NCBI GenBank assembly: GCA_004552115.1
Contig: SFPH01000095.1
Coordinates: forward strand, 1 to 7,261
Direction of reading: 5' to 3'
DNA: 7,261 nucleotides
DNA from: Bacteroidales bacterium
GTDB taxonomy: Bacteria; Bacteroidota; Bacteroidia; Bacteroidales; UBA932
Part shown: piece by piece, positions 1-6,197 of the stretch
Layout: each line of letters starts with the position of its first letter
How positions within the stretch are numbered: the first letter of the stretch is position 1
Translations under genes and position numbers: made by a program
The notes under the pieces: generated by a model
What the model was told of the DNA's origin: nothing
What the model saw: the letters and a program-made list of their open reading frames with translations, nothing else
Databases searched by the model: none

Positions 1-89
1 GCGGACGAGCAGGGCGCACAGCAGGCGTGAAGAAGTATCCGACTGCCGGGAGGCGTCAGCACGAGGCCTTTACCGCATCTGCACTTCAT
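1..89 (-). CDS. queH: QueH-type epoxyqueuosine reductase, N-terminal fragment (runs off left edge)
   Basis: Only the first 29 codons lie in the window. Read from an ATG at 89-87, the peptide ends in ILLHACCAPCSS. The LLHxCCAPCS block is the N-terminal signature of the QueH (DUF208) family. QueH reduces epoxyqueuosine to queuosine, the last step in making the wobble-position modification of GUN-anticodon tRNAs in the cytoplasm; the CC and following Cys belong to the family's metal/iron-sulfur site. The ATG overlaps the TGA of the upstream membrane-protein gene (ATGA), so the two are probably co-transcribed and translationally coupled. An alternative GTG start at 62-60 (VLTPPGSRILLH) would drop nine residues, including an unusual CRC motif, and would match the usual N-terminal length better. 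The family assignment rests on one strong motif; the rest of the protein is outside the window. Confidence 0.8.
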   Translation of the reverse strand, partial: MKCRCGKGLVLTPPGSRILLHACCAPCSS

Positions 90-1006
90 AAGTTGACCTT
101 CTTGCGGTTCGGCCGCCAGAGTCCGTAGATTTCGCTGCAGTTCCCGGCGGTGATGAATGCGTGTATATCCTCCTTGCGGACGAATTCCATAAGCGAGGCG
201 AACTCGCCCTGGGTCAATATTGTCTGAATCTCGACACCCGGAGTCTCCTTGAATCCGCCCTTGACCTCGTACATGCTGCAGCCACGGCATAGTGTACTGA
301 TGATATATTGGCGGATTTTCTCATATTCATTGCTGATGATGCAGACTCTCTTGCGCTTGTTCAGGCTGACGGTGAAATAGTCCACCACAATGCCGTTGAA
401 CCAGGTACCGATCAGGCCGATGACGACCAGCCTGAAAGGATTGACGAGGAAGGAACTGAGGCAGACAATGACACCGGATACGGTCACGGATGTACCGATA
501 TCCCAATGGAGATATTTCTTCATTATCATTGCGACGATGTCGAGGCCGCCTGTGGAGGCGTTGATGCGGAACAGGAATGCCTGCGACGCGCCGAGAAGAA
601 GGACGAACCCCAGGAGGTCGAAGATCGGGTCTCCCATGACTGATGTCAAACCCGGCTCGATGAGCCTGTCATAGGGGCATATCCAGGCCCAGAAATCCAT
701 GAACGGACCGAGGAGAAGGGATGCGATGATGGTTTTGAGTCCAACTTCCGGACCGAGGAAAACATATGCGAGAATCAGAAGGAATGCATTGAGTATCAAC
801 ACCATGACTGATACCTTCATGGCTATCCCGGCAGACTCCAGAAGAGAGCATATGACCATTGCAAGACCTGATATGGAGCCAAGTATGAGATTCCCCGGTA
901 TGAGGAAATAATAGACTGCGGCCGCGCCGACGAGAAGGGCTGCCACAAGCGCCACTATCTCGATCCAGAATTTCTTCTGGGAAAGAAATGCGAATTGATC
1001 TTTCAT
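86..1006 (-). CDS. YitT family membrane protein (DUF161 + DUF2179)
   Basis: A 306-residue integral membrane protein. Hydrophobic segments lie roughly at residues 15-36, 40-58, 65-85, 91-109, 127-147 and 170-211. The motif NASTGGLDI at 149-157 is the hallmark of the YitT/DUF161 family, and the soluble C-terminal part (about 218-295) fits the DUF2179 domain usually fused to it. Length is typical for the family. These proteins sit in the cytoplasmic membrane; the substrate or activity is not established, so no specific function is given. ATG at 1006-1004 is preferred over an in-frame TTG one codon upstream. There is no Shine-Dalgarno, as is usual in Bacteroidota. The gene has its own promoter just upstream, beyond the terminator of the ribosomal operon, and its TGA overlaps the queH start. 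Family assignment is confident; function is unknown. Confidence 0.9.
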   Translation of the reverse strand: MKDQFAFLSQKKFWIEIVALVAALLVGAAAVYYFLIPGNLILGSISGLAMVICSLLESAGIAMKVSVMVLILNAFLLILAYVFLGPEVGLKTIIASLLLGPFMDFWAWICPYDRLIEPGLTSVMGDPIFDLLGFVLLLGASQAFLFRINASTGGLDIVAMIMKKYLHWDIGTSVTVSGVIVCLSSFLVNPFRLVVIGLIGTWFNGIVVDYFTVSLNKRKRVCIISNEYEKIRQYIISTLCRGCSMYEVKGGFKETPGVEIQTILTQGEFASLMEFVRKEDIHAFITAGNCSEIYGLWRPNRKKVNL

Positions 1007-1025
1007 CAAATGAAGTTTAATTCCG

Positions 1026-1056
1026 CAAAGATAGCAAATCTGCCGACACGGCGCAC
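1026..1056 (-). promoter_or_regulatory. Promoter of the yitT-queH unit
   Basis: On the minus strand, TATCTTTG (1033-1026) matches the Bacteroidota -7 box TAnnTTTG. The expected -33 position (about 1053-1056) has only GTGC, a weak match to TTTG. The predicted 5' UTR is short, about 10-15 bases. The site lies after the terminator of the ribosomal operon, which supports independent transcription of the membrane-protein gene. Confidence 0.6.
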
Positions 1057-1097
1057 AGTGAAGTGTGAATATATTTATCCGTCAGTCGAAAAGGAAT

Positions 1098-1130
1098 ATA
1101 AAAACGGGACAACCATATAGATTGTCCCGT
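1098..1130 (-). terminator. Rho-independent terminator of the ribosomal protein operon
   Basis: On the minus strand, ACGGGACAA (1130-1122), a nine-base loop, then TTGTCCCGT (1112-1104) make a perfect 9-bp stem. It is followed by four more T residues (five counting the last stem base) and a TA-rich tail. It lies about 50 bases after the rpsC stop codon and before the yitT promoter, so it closes the ribosomal transcript after rpsC. Confidence 0.88.
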
Positions 1131-1139
1131 AAATTACAG

Positions 1140-1157
1140 ACTCCTCCGAAGAGGAAT
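1140..1157 (-). other. cUUCGg tetraloop hairpin in the rpsC 3' UTR
   Basis: Read on the minus strand, ATTCCTC-TTCG-GAGGAGT folds into a 7-bp stem (one U-G wobble, six Watson-Crick pairs) closed by C-G around a UUCG loop, the exceptionally stable cUUCGg tetraloop. It sits about 20 bases after the rpsC stop and just before the terminator hairpin. It has no T-run of its own, so it is not itself a terminator. It may protect the 3' end of the mRNA or bind a protein; that role is inference. Confidence 0.6.
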
Positions 1158-1178
1158 CCTGGATATCGTGTGTTCAGA

Positions 1179-1934
1179 TTATCTCTCTGAATCCTGGCCG
1201 CGACGGCCTCTTCCGCCACGACGCTGTCCGCGGTCTCCGCGGCCCTGACGTCCCTGGCCCTGAGGCTGTGCTGCTGCAGCTGCCACACCGGCGTTAGGAG
1301 AAAGATCCTTCTTTCCGTAAACCTCGCCGTTGCAGATCCATACCTTGATACCGAGAGCGCCTACCTTGGTGTGAGCCACTGCAAGAGCATAGTCGATATC
1401 GGCACGGAATGTATGGAGAGGAGTACGTCCTTCCTTGAACATCTCGCTTCTTGCCATCTCGGCGCCACCTACACGGCCGCTGATCTGAACCTTGATACCC
1501 TCGGCACCTACGCGCATTGCGGTAGATACGGCCATCTTGATAGCCCTTCTGTAGGATACACGGCCCTCGATCTGGCGTGCGATGCTGTCAGCGACGATAT
1601 TGGCGTCAACTTCCGGCCTTCTTACCTCGAAGATGTTGATCTGAACCTCCTTCTTTGTGACCTTCTTGAGCTCTTCCTTGAGCTTGTCAACGGCGCTTCC
1701 GCCCTTTCCGATGATCACACCCGGCCTTGCAGCCTGGATTGTCACAGTGATGAGCTTGAGAGTCCTCTCAATGACAATCTTGGAAATGCTTGCGTTTGCA
1801 AGACGGTTCACGAGATACTTGCGGATCTTGTAGTCCTCCGCAATTTTCTCAGCATAATTACCACCACACCAGTTAGAGACCCAACCACGGGTGATACCGA
1901 TTCTGTTGCTAATAGGATTAGTCTTCTGTCCCAT
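1179..1934 (-). CDS. rpsC: 30S ribosomal protein uS3
   Basis: 251 residues. uS3 sits on the head of the 30S subunit at the mRNA entry channel. The N-terminal [18 protein letters not shown] is typical; the type-2 KH domain has its GxxG loop as G76-K77-G78-G79 within [10 protein letters not shown]. The C-terminal domain carries the conserved [20 protein letters not shown] (159-178) and [14 protein letters not shown] (195-208). From about residue 212 the protein departs from the E. coli form: an Ala/Gln-rich linker leads into an Arg-Gly-rich tail (about 226-247). C-terminal tails on uS3 are common in Bacteroidota. The gene follows rplV after three bases, with GGAGGA seven bases before the ATG. 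It is the last gene of the operon here: a hairpin and a terminator follow instead of rplP. Confidence 0.97.
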   Translation of the reverse strand: MGQKTNPISNRIGITRGWVSNWCGGNYAEKIAEDYKIRKYLVNRLANASISKIVIERTLKLITVTIQAARPGVIIGKGGSAVDKLKEELKKVTKKEVQINIFEVRRPEVDANIVADSIARQIEGRVSYRRAIKMAVSTAMRVGAEGIKVQISGRVGGAEMARSEMFKEGRTPLHTFRADIDYALAVAHTKVGALGIKVWICNGEVYGKKDLSPNAGVAAAAAQPQGQGRQGRGDRGQRRGGRGRRGQDSER

Positions 1935-1937
1935 TTT

Positions 1938-2357
1938 TTATTCCTCCACTGTTGTTGGTTTCTTTACATCGAGAATGATGGTGACGTGGTTGGAACGCTT
2001 GCGGATCCTGCCGGCACGGCCCTGAGGGCAAGGGCGGATTCTCTTGAGGGTGCGTCCCTCGTCTACCATTATTGTCTTGACATATACATTTCCGTTGTCC
2101 AGCTCCTTGGCCTTGTCCTGATTCTTGGACTCCCAGTTCGCAATAGCGCTGCGGAGAAGCTTCTCGAGAACCACTGAAGGGGCTTTCTTCGAGAACTTGA
2201 GAAGGTCAAGTGCGCGATTCACTTCCACGCCTCTCACTGTGTCTGCGACGAGACGCATCTTGCGGGGAGATGAAGGCACATCGTTAGCCTTTGCGATAGC
2301 TGTCTGCTGCTTAATCTCTTTCAGTCTTTCGGCCATCAATCTTTTACGTTTTCCCAT
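1938..2357 (-). CDS. rplV: 50S ribosomal protein uL22
   Basis: 139 residues. uL22 binds 23S rRNA and sends a long beta-hairpin into the peptide exit tunnel. The diagnostic block [17 protein letters not shown] lies at 27-43, [10 protein letters not shown] at 67-76, and the tunnel hairpin with [20 protein letters not shown] at 105-124. Compared with the roughly 110-residue E. coli protein it has a basic N-terminal extension of about 20 residues and a short acidic end, as in Bacteroides homologues; this supports the start at 2357 rather than the internal Met8. It lies 23 bases after rpsS with no visible Shine-Dalgarno. Its last codons (V-E-E) supply the GGAGGA that precedes rpsC. Confidence 0.97.
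   Translation of the reverse strand: MGKRKRLMAERLKEIKQQTAIAKANDVPSSPRKMRLVADTVRGVEVNRALDLLKFSKKAPSVVLEKLLRSAIANWESKNQDKAKELDNGNVYVKTIMVDEGRTLKRIRPCPQGRAGRIRKRSNHVTIILDVKKPTTVEE
1942..1947 (-). promoter_or_regulatory. Shine-Dalgarno of rpsC
   Basis: GGAGGA on the minus strand overlaps the last codons of rplV and lies seven bases before the rpsC ATG. It matches the anti-Shine-Dalgarno sequence well, but it also encodes Val-Glu-Glu, so part of the match may be coincidental. Confidence 0.6.
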
Positions 2358-2380
2358 AATTTCTGATCAATTAAGCGTTA

Positions 2381-2644
2381 TTACCTCTCTGAATGGCCTC
2401 TGAAAGTCCTAGTTGGAGCGAACTCTCCGAGCTTGTGGCCTACCATGTTCTCAGTTACATAAACAGGAATGAACTTGTTCCCGTTATGAACCGCGATAGT
2501 GTGACCAACGAAGTCAGGAGAGATCATGCTTGCGCGTGACCAAGTCTTCACGACCTCTTTCTTCTTGCTGCCATCATTCATAGCAAGAATTCTTTTTTCC
2601 AGAGCTTCCTGGATATATGGACCTTTTCTTAATGAACGACTCAT
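2381..2644 (-). CDS. rpsS: 30S ribosomal protein uS19
   Basis: 87 residues, close to the usual length of about 92. uS19 sits in the head of the small subunit with uS13 and contacts the A- and P-site tRNAs through bridges to the large subunit. The start [11 protein letters not shown], the middle [20 protein letters not shown] (34-53) and the end [17 protein letters not shown] (68-84) are the full family signature, so the protein is complete. It lies 22 bases after rplB and 23 bases before rplV. The spacer before its ATG has only a weak AGAGA and no strong ribosome-binding site. It shares the 13-base string CGGAATTAAACTT with the region just upstream of the yitT start. Confidence 0.97.
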   Translation of the reverse strand: MSRSLRKGPYIQEALEKRILAMNDGSKKKEVVKTWSRASMISPDFVGHTIAVHNGNKFIPVYVTENMVGHKLGEFAPTRTFRGHSER

Positions 2645-2666
2645 AATCTCTAAAGTTTAATTCCGT

Positions 2667-3491
2667 TTATTTCTTTCTTCTTTCAATGATGAACTTGTTT
2701 GAAGCAGCCTTAGGATTACGTGTCTTGTAGCCCTTTGCAGGAAGACCCTTGCGGGACCTAGGATGACCTCCGGATGCACGTCCTTCACCACCACCCATCG
2801 GGTGATCAACAGGGTTCATTACGACACCACGGTTGTGAGGACGCCTGCCGAGCCATCTGCTGCGGCCAGCCTTGCCTGACGACTCCAAATTGTGTTCTGG
2901 ATTTGATACCACACCCACGGTAGCGCGGCAGGAAACGAGGACCATCCTGGTCTCGCCTGAAGGCAGACGGAGAATGGCGTGGTTTCCTTCACGTGCAGCG
3001 AGCTGTGCGTAAGTACCTGCTGAGCGGGCCATTGCGCCACCCTGACCAGGACGGAGCTCGATGTTGTGAACGAGGGTACCAACCGGAATTTCCCCAAGAG
3101 GAAGAGTGTTGCCGACCTCAGGAGCGACTCCTGAACCGGACTCGATGACCTGACCTACCTTCAGTCCGTTAGGGGCGATGATGTATCTCTTCTCGCCATC
3201 CTCGTACTGAACGAGCGCGATGCGCGCGCTGCGGTTCGGGTCGTACTCGATTGTAAGAACAGTTGCCTTGCAATCATCCTTTGCACGATGGAAGTCGATG
3301 ATACGGTACATTCTCTTGTGACCGCCGCCGATGTAGCGTACAGTCATCTGACCGGTATTGTTGCGTCCACCTGTGCTCTTGAGAGGCTCAAGCAATGCTT
3401 TGTGCGGCTTCTTGGCGGTGATGTCGTCAAAAGCGCTGATGACCATTCCCCTGGTACCAGGAGTCATCGGTTTGAATTTTCTTGTTGCCAT
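2667..3491 (-). CDS. rplB: 50S ribosomal protein uL2
   Basis: 274 residues, full length. uL2 is a primary 23S rRNA-binding protein near the peptidyl transferase centre and is needed for subunit association. Signature blocks are [20 protein letters not shown] (41-60), [23 protein letters not shown] (82-104, broken here only by the N-terminal OB-like fold), [10 protein letters not shown] (155-164) and [19 protein letters not shown] (224-242). His230 is the equivalent of E. coli His229, reported as essential for peptidyl transferase activity, and is present; the second His of the E. coli DHPH motif is Met here, as in Bacteroides. It follows rplW directly: the rplW TAA is the start of TAAGGAGGG, a strong Shine-Dalgarno for rplB, five bases before the ATG. 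Confidence 0.98.
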   Translation of the reverse strand: MATRKFKPMTPGTRGMVISAFDDITAKKPHKALLEPLKSTGGRNNTGQMTVRYIGGGHKRMYRIIDFHRAKDDCKATVLTIEYDPNRSARIALVQYEDGEKRYIIAPNGLKVGQVIESGSGVAPEVGNTLPLGEIPVGTLVHNIELRPGQGGAMARSAGTYAQLAAREGNHAILRLPSGETRMVLVSCRATVGVVSNPEHNLESSGKAGRSRWLGRRPHNRGVVMNPVDHPMGGGEGRASGGHPRSRKGLPAKGYKTRNPKAASNKFIIERRKK

Positions 3492-3496
3492 TGCTT

Positions 3497-3504
3497 CCCT
3501 CCTT
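3497..3504 (-). promoter_or_regulatory. Strong Shine-Dalgarno of rplB
   Basis: AAGGAGGG on the minus strand begins inside the rplW stop codon and ends five bases before the rplB ATG. Most of it is non-coding, so it is not a by-product of codon choice. Such a canonical site is unusual for Bacteroidota, where most genes lack one. Confidence 0.75.
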
Positions 3505-3793
3505 AAATATTACTGTAGAAATCAATCTTGTCCTCGCCGGCAAGTGTCACGTATGCCTTCTTGAAGTGGTTCATACGGCCCTTGATCATTCCGGCCTTGG
3601 TGTAACGGGATTTTCTCTTCCCGTGGTAGTTCAAAGTGTTGACTGAAGCGACAGATACATTGTACATGGCCTCTACTGCGGCCTTGATCTGAATCTTGTT
3701 CGCCTTGCGGTCCACAATGAATCCATAACGGTTCAACTTCTCGCCCTGAGCCGTCATCATTTCTGTTACTATTGGCTTAATGATAATTCCCAT
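3503..3793 (-). CDS. rplW: 50S ribosomal protein uL23
   Basis: 96 residues, normal bacterial length. uL23 lies at the mouth of the exit tunnel and is the docking point for trigger factor and signal recognition particle. It starts [12 protein letters not shown], the usual I-x-P-x-x-T-E entry to the fold; the stretch at about 21-47 ([20 protein letters not shown]) and the [13 protein letters not shown] loop (52-64) are typical of the family. The C-terminal end [16 protein letters not shown] fits the last beta strand. It sits 12 bases after rplD, with only GAGAG next to the ATG as a possible ribosome-binding site, and its stop codon is part of the rplB ribosome-binding site, so translation of the two is probably linked. 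Confidence 0.97.
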   Translation of the reverse strand: MGIIIKPIVTEMMTAQGEKLNRYGFIVDRKANKIQIKAAVEAMYNVSVASVNTLNYHGKRKSRYTKAGMIKGRMNHFKKAYVTLAGEDKIDFYSNI

Positions 3794-3805
3794 CTCTCAA
3801 TCTTT

Positions 3806-4435
3806 TTAGCGGCTTACTCTTGAAGAAAGGATATCCTGTACACCGTCAACGAGAACGAGCGAGTGCGCGTTCATGATGGCGTAGGTGTTGATCTCATTCA
3901 CTGAAATCACCTTCACATTCTCGAGGTTGCGTGATGAAAGGTAAATGTTGGCTGAGTTCTCAGGAAGAACGAAAAGCACTTTCCTGTCGCCCGCCTGGAT
4001 AGCTGAAAGGATCTGCAAGAATTCCTTTGTCTTAGGAGCCTCCATTGCGAATGGCTCCACGAGGATAATCTTGTTCTCCTGTGCCTTGTAGGTAAGGGCA
4101 GAGAATCTTGCAAGTGCCTTGAGCTTCTTGTTGAGCTTGAAGGAGTAGTCACGCGGTCTCGGACCGTGTGCACGGCCTCCGCCTACGTAGATATTGGCCT
4201 TGATGCTGCCGTGACGCGCACCGCCGCCGCCCTTCTGGCGACCCTGCTTCTTGGTGCTGTAAGACACCTCGCTGCGGTCCTTTGTCTTCGCCGTACCCTG
4301 ACGCTGGTTTGCAAGATACTGGAGGACATCGAGATAGATGGCATGATCGTTAGGCTCGATACCGAAAACCTTCTCATCGAGAACGACCTTCTTTCCGGAC
4401 TCTGTTCCGTCAATCTTCTTAACTGTCAATTCCAT
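3806..4435 (-). CDS. rplD: 50S ribosomal protein uL4
   Basis: 209 residues, full length. uL4 binds 23S rRNA domain I, and its extended loop lines the exit tunnel constriction opposite uL22. The loop is at about 62-97: [15 protein letters not shown] followed by [13 protein letters not shown], the classic site of macrolide-resistance changes; I see nothing unusual in it. The globular part runs through [14 protein letters not shown] (108-121) to a C-terminal Rossmann-like half ending in [14 protein letters not shown]. In E. coli uL4 also represses its own S10 operon through the mRNA leader; whether it does so here is unknown. It begins two bases after the rplC stop codon, with GGAGGA six bases before the ATG. 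Confidence 0.97.
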   Translation of the reverse strand: MELTVKKIDGTESGKKVVLDEKVFGIEPNDHAIYLDVLQYLANQRQGTAKTKDRSEVSYSTKKQGRQKGGGGARHGSIKANIYVGGGRAHGPRPRDYSFKLNKKLKALARFSALTYKAQENKIILVEPFAMEAPKTKEFLQILSAIQAGDRKVLFVLPENSANIYLSSRNLENVKVISVNEINTYAIMNAHSLVLVDGVQDILSSRVSR

Positions 4436-4437
4436 AA

Positions 4438-5061
4438 TTAATCCTCCACGATAACATATGAACCCTTGGCTCCAGGTACAGAGCCCTTCACTACGATAAG
4501 GTTGTTCTCAGGGATTACCTTTACTACCTGAAGGTTGAACACCTTCACTCTCTCATTGCCCATGTGACCGGCCATTCTCATACCCGGGAATACACGTGAA
4601 GGCCATGAAGATGCACCCATTGAACCAGGGTGACGGAGTCTGTTGTGCTGACCGTGGGTAGCACCGCCCACACCGGCAAAGCCGTGGCGCTTAACGACTC
4701 CCTGGAAACCCTTTCCCTTGGAAGTACCGACGACATCGACATACTCGACACCTTCGAAGATGTCAGCGACTGTCAGGCTGTCGCCTAATTTCAGCTCTCC
4801 CTTGAAATCCGCAGGGAACTCTACGAGTTTGCGGTGAGGAGTGGTTCCTGCCTTTGCGAAATGCCCTTTGAGAGGGGCGCTGGCGTGTTTTTCTGTGGTT
4901 TCGTCATAGGCGAGCTGTACGGCGGCATAACCATCTTTTTCTACCGTACGGAGCTGCGTAACAACACACGGACCAGCCTCAATGACGGTGCATGGAATAT
5001 TCTTTCCATCAGCACCGAAAACGGAAGTCATTCCGATTTTCTTTCCAATTAATCCAGGCAT
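4438..5061 (-). CDS. rplC: 50S ribosomal protein uL3
   Basis: 207 residues, full length, and the first gene of this operon; in most bacteria rpsJ would precede it. uL3 is an early-assembly protein whose long loop reaches the peptidyl transferase centre. It opens with [16 protein letters not shown] and carries [17 protein letters not shown] (112-128), [16 protein letters not shown] (134-149) and [12 protein letters not shown] (161-172). The loop tip reads ASSWPS (150-155) where E. coli has QNQTPG, so the glutamine methylated by PrmB in E. coli is absent; this appears common in the phylum. The ATG at 5061 has no Shine-Dalgarno and an A-rich upstream sequence, the usual Bacteroidota pattern, with a good promoter about 60 bases upstream. 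rplD starts two bases after its stop. Confidence 0.98.
   Translation of the reverse strand: MPGLIGKKIGMTSVFGADGKNIPCTVIEAGPCVVTQLRTVEKDGYAAVQLAYDETTEKHASAPLKGHFAKAGTTPHRKLVEFPADFKGELKLGDSLTVADIFEGVEYVDVVGTSKGKGFQGVVKRHGFAGVGGATHGQHNRLRHPGSMGASSWPSRVFPGMRMAGHMGNERVKVFNLQVVKVIPENNLIVVKGSVPGAKGSYVIVED
4442..4447 (-). promoter_or_regulatory. Shine-Dalgarno of rplD
   Basis: GGAGGA on the minus strand lies six bases before the rplD ATG and overlaps the last codons of rplC (Val-Glu-Asp). It has the same form and position as the site before rpsC. Confidence 0.6.
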
Positions 5062-5102
5062 TGGTTTTGTTAATTAATTGTTTATTAATACTTTATCGTA
5101 TT

Positions 5103-5118
5103 CCGCACATTTTTGCGG
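5103..5118 (-). other. Stem-loop at the 5' end of the ribosomal operon mRNA
   Basis: On the minus strand, CCGCA-AAAATG-TGCGG forms a perfect 5-bp stem with a six-base loop. It starts five bases after the -7 box, about where transcription should begin, so it would be the very 5' end of the mRNA. About 40 AU-rich bases then lead to the rplC ATG. It could stabilise the mRNA or act as a binding site for feedback control. It is much shorter than the E. coli S10 leader, and I see no resemblance to it. Confidence 0.45.
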
Positions 5119-5122
5119 GCTG

Positions 5123-5153
5123 CAAATATACGACTAATTTTTCAATTTTCAAT
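5123..5153 (-). promoter_or_regulatory. Promoter of the rplC-rpsC ribosomal operon
   Basis: On the minus strand, ATTG (5153-5150), a 19-base spacer and TATATTTG (5130-5123) match the Bacteroidota -33 (TTTG) and -7 (TAnnTTTG) boxes at the usual spacing. The sequence upstream (5154-5185) is rich in A and T and could act as an UP element for a highly expressed operon. Predicted start is near 5115-5118. Confidence 0.8.
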
Positions 5154-5185
5154 CAGTTACGTGAAAATTTTGCCATTTTTTACAT

Positions 5186-5224
5186 CGCCGGCTGCGGGCC
5201 GCATCCGGGTCAGCGGCCTCCGGC
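5186..5224. repeat. GC-rich nested inverted repeat between two divergent promoters
   Basis: The outer arms GCCGG (5187-5191) and CCGGC (5220-5224) enclose inner arms GGCCGC (5197-5202) and GCGGCC (5213-5218) around a ten-base loop. The element is strongly GC-rich within AT-rich flanks and lies about 35 bases upstream of the ribosomal -33 box and about 15 bases upstream of the dacA -33 box. There is no T-run on either side, so it is not a normal terminator. It may be an operator or a topological insulator; no function is shown. Confidence 0.4.
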
Positions 5225-5239
5225 AAATTAATCGGGCAC

Positions 5240-5274
5240 ATTGGCAGTATTTTCATATTTTATATGTAAATTTG
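5240..5274 (+). promoter_or_regulatory. Promoter of dacA-mutS2
   Basis: ATTG (5240-5243) and TAAATTTG (5267-5274) match the Bacteroidota -33 and -7 boxes, although the 23-base spacer is at the long end. The predicted leader to the dacA ATG is about 35-40 bases, purine-rich, with GAGGAG too far upstream (about 20 bases) to act as a Shine-Dalgarno. Confidence 0.7.
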
Positions 5275-5317
5275 TGAGGAGTTCCGAAGAGGAGACGACG
5301 ACAAAGACTGAAAACTC

Positions 5318-6127
5318 ATGCTGATGCTGCTGGACATATTCGGATTCTTGAAATTCTCATTTACAGACGTGCTGGACATCCTGCTTGTCGCATTGATCAT
5401 TTACCTGGTGTTCAGATGGATACAGGACTCCTCCGTGGTCAACATCTTCATTGCCATCATTGCCATATTCTTTCTGAAAGTGGTGGCGGACGCATTGAAG
5501 ATGAAGCTGATGAGTTCCCTGCTTGCGACTTTCATCGACGTGGGCGTCATTGCCCTCATCGTGATTTTCCAGCCGGAAATACGGCATTTCCTGATGCGTC
5601 TGGGCAGCGGAACAAGCCTCGGCAGGAAGGGACGGGCGCTGATGAACCGCCTTCTGGGACGCGAGGAGCATCAGGCTGACAGCAGCGATGTCAATGAAAT
5701 CACCGAAGCCTGCAGGACAATGTCGGAGCAGAAGACAGGCGCACTGATCGTCCTGACCCGGTCCAACACTCTCGAATCCGTGGCGGAGACCGGGGACAGA
5801 ATAGATTCCCGCATCAACAGGAGGCTGATAATGAACATCTTCTTCAAGAACTCCCCTCTCCACGACGGAGCGATGATAATCTCTGGGAGGAGAATAGAGG
5901 CCGCCAGGTGCACATTGCCGATCACTTCCCGGCAGGATATCCCGGCAAGCTACGGAATGAGGCACAAGGCGGCCATCGGAATCACGGAAGAAACCGATGC
6001 GGATGTGATCGTGGTTTCGGAAGAGACAGGTGGAATATCCTTCGGAAGGAATGGCAACCTGCAGAGCATCAGTAACATAAACGAATTGAAACTGCTTCTT
6101 GGGTCCTCCATGTCCAGCAACGGATGA
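5318..6127 (+). CDS. dacA: Membrane diadenylate cyclase CdaA (DacA), makes c-di-AMP
   Basis: 269 residues. CdaA condenses two ATP into the second messenger c-di-AMP, which in other bacteria controls potassium and osmolyte balance and cell-wall integrity. Three membrane helices lie at about 16-35, 39-58 and 66-85, followed by QPEIRHFLMRLG (85-96), a linker, and the DAC (DisA_N) catalytic domain from about 125. The DGA motif is D183-G184-A185 within NSPLHDGAMII; the second motif, normally RHR, reads R215-H216-K217 in SYGMRHKAAIG; the metal-site block SEETG is at 234-238. The Arg-to-Lys change is conservative and activity is likely. The ATG at 5318 has no Shine-Dalgarno; Met3 is an alternative start. 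It is divergent from rplC and heads a unit with mutS2 70 bases downstream. Neither ybbR (its partner in Firmicutes) nor folP (its usual neighbour in Bacteroides) is adjacent. Confidence 0.95.
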   Translation: MLMLLDIFGFLKFSFTDVLDILLVALIIYLVFRWIQDSSVVNIFIAIIAIFFLKVVADALKMKLMSSLLATFIDVGVIALIVIFQPEIRHFLMRLGSGTSLGRKGRALMNRLLGREEHQADSSDVNEITEACRTMSEQKTGALIVLTRSNTLESVAETGDRIDSRINRRLIMNIFFKNSPLHDGAMIISGRRIEAARCTLPITSRQDIPASYGMRHKAAIGITEETDADVIVVSEETGGISFGRNGNLQSISNINELKLLLGSSMSSNG

Positions 6128-6197
6128 GAACCGGGAGGGACAGAAGGCCGGCGCAGACTGGCGGGTAAGGGCAGGAATATGCGGAGCATTGAGCAAA

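Noticed and set aside
1007..1009. TTG as the start codon of the YitT protein
   Set aside because: An ATG follows immediately and adds or loses only one residue; ATG is the simpler choice.
1054..1067. Imperfect palindrome CACA-N6-TGTG near the -33 region of the yitT promoter
   Set aside because: Four-base arms are expected often by chance; there is no second copy to support an operator.
1010..1178. Search for a remnant of rplP or another S10-operon gene after rpsC
   Set aside because: No uL16-like peptide is visible in any frame; the space is filled by two hairpins and the yitT promoter.
1371..2177. Plus-strand open frame of 268 codons opposite rpsC and rplV
   Set aside because: It is the reverse-strand reading of two conserved ribosomal genes and has no signature of its own.
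5062..5317. Search for rpsJ, a tRNA or a riboswitch in the divergent intergenic region
   Set aside because: No uS10-like peptide, cloverleaf or known riboswitch core is apparent; only promoters and simple hairpins were seen.
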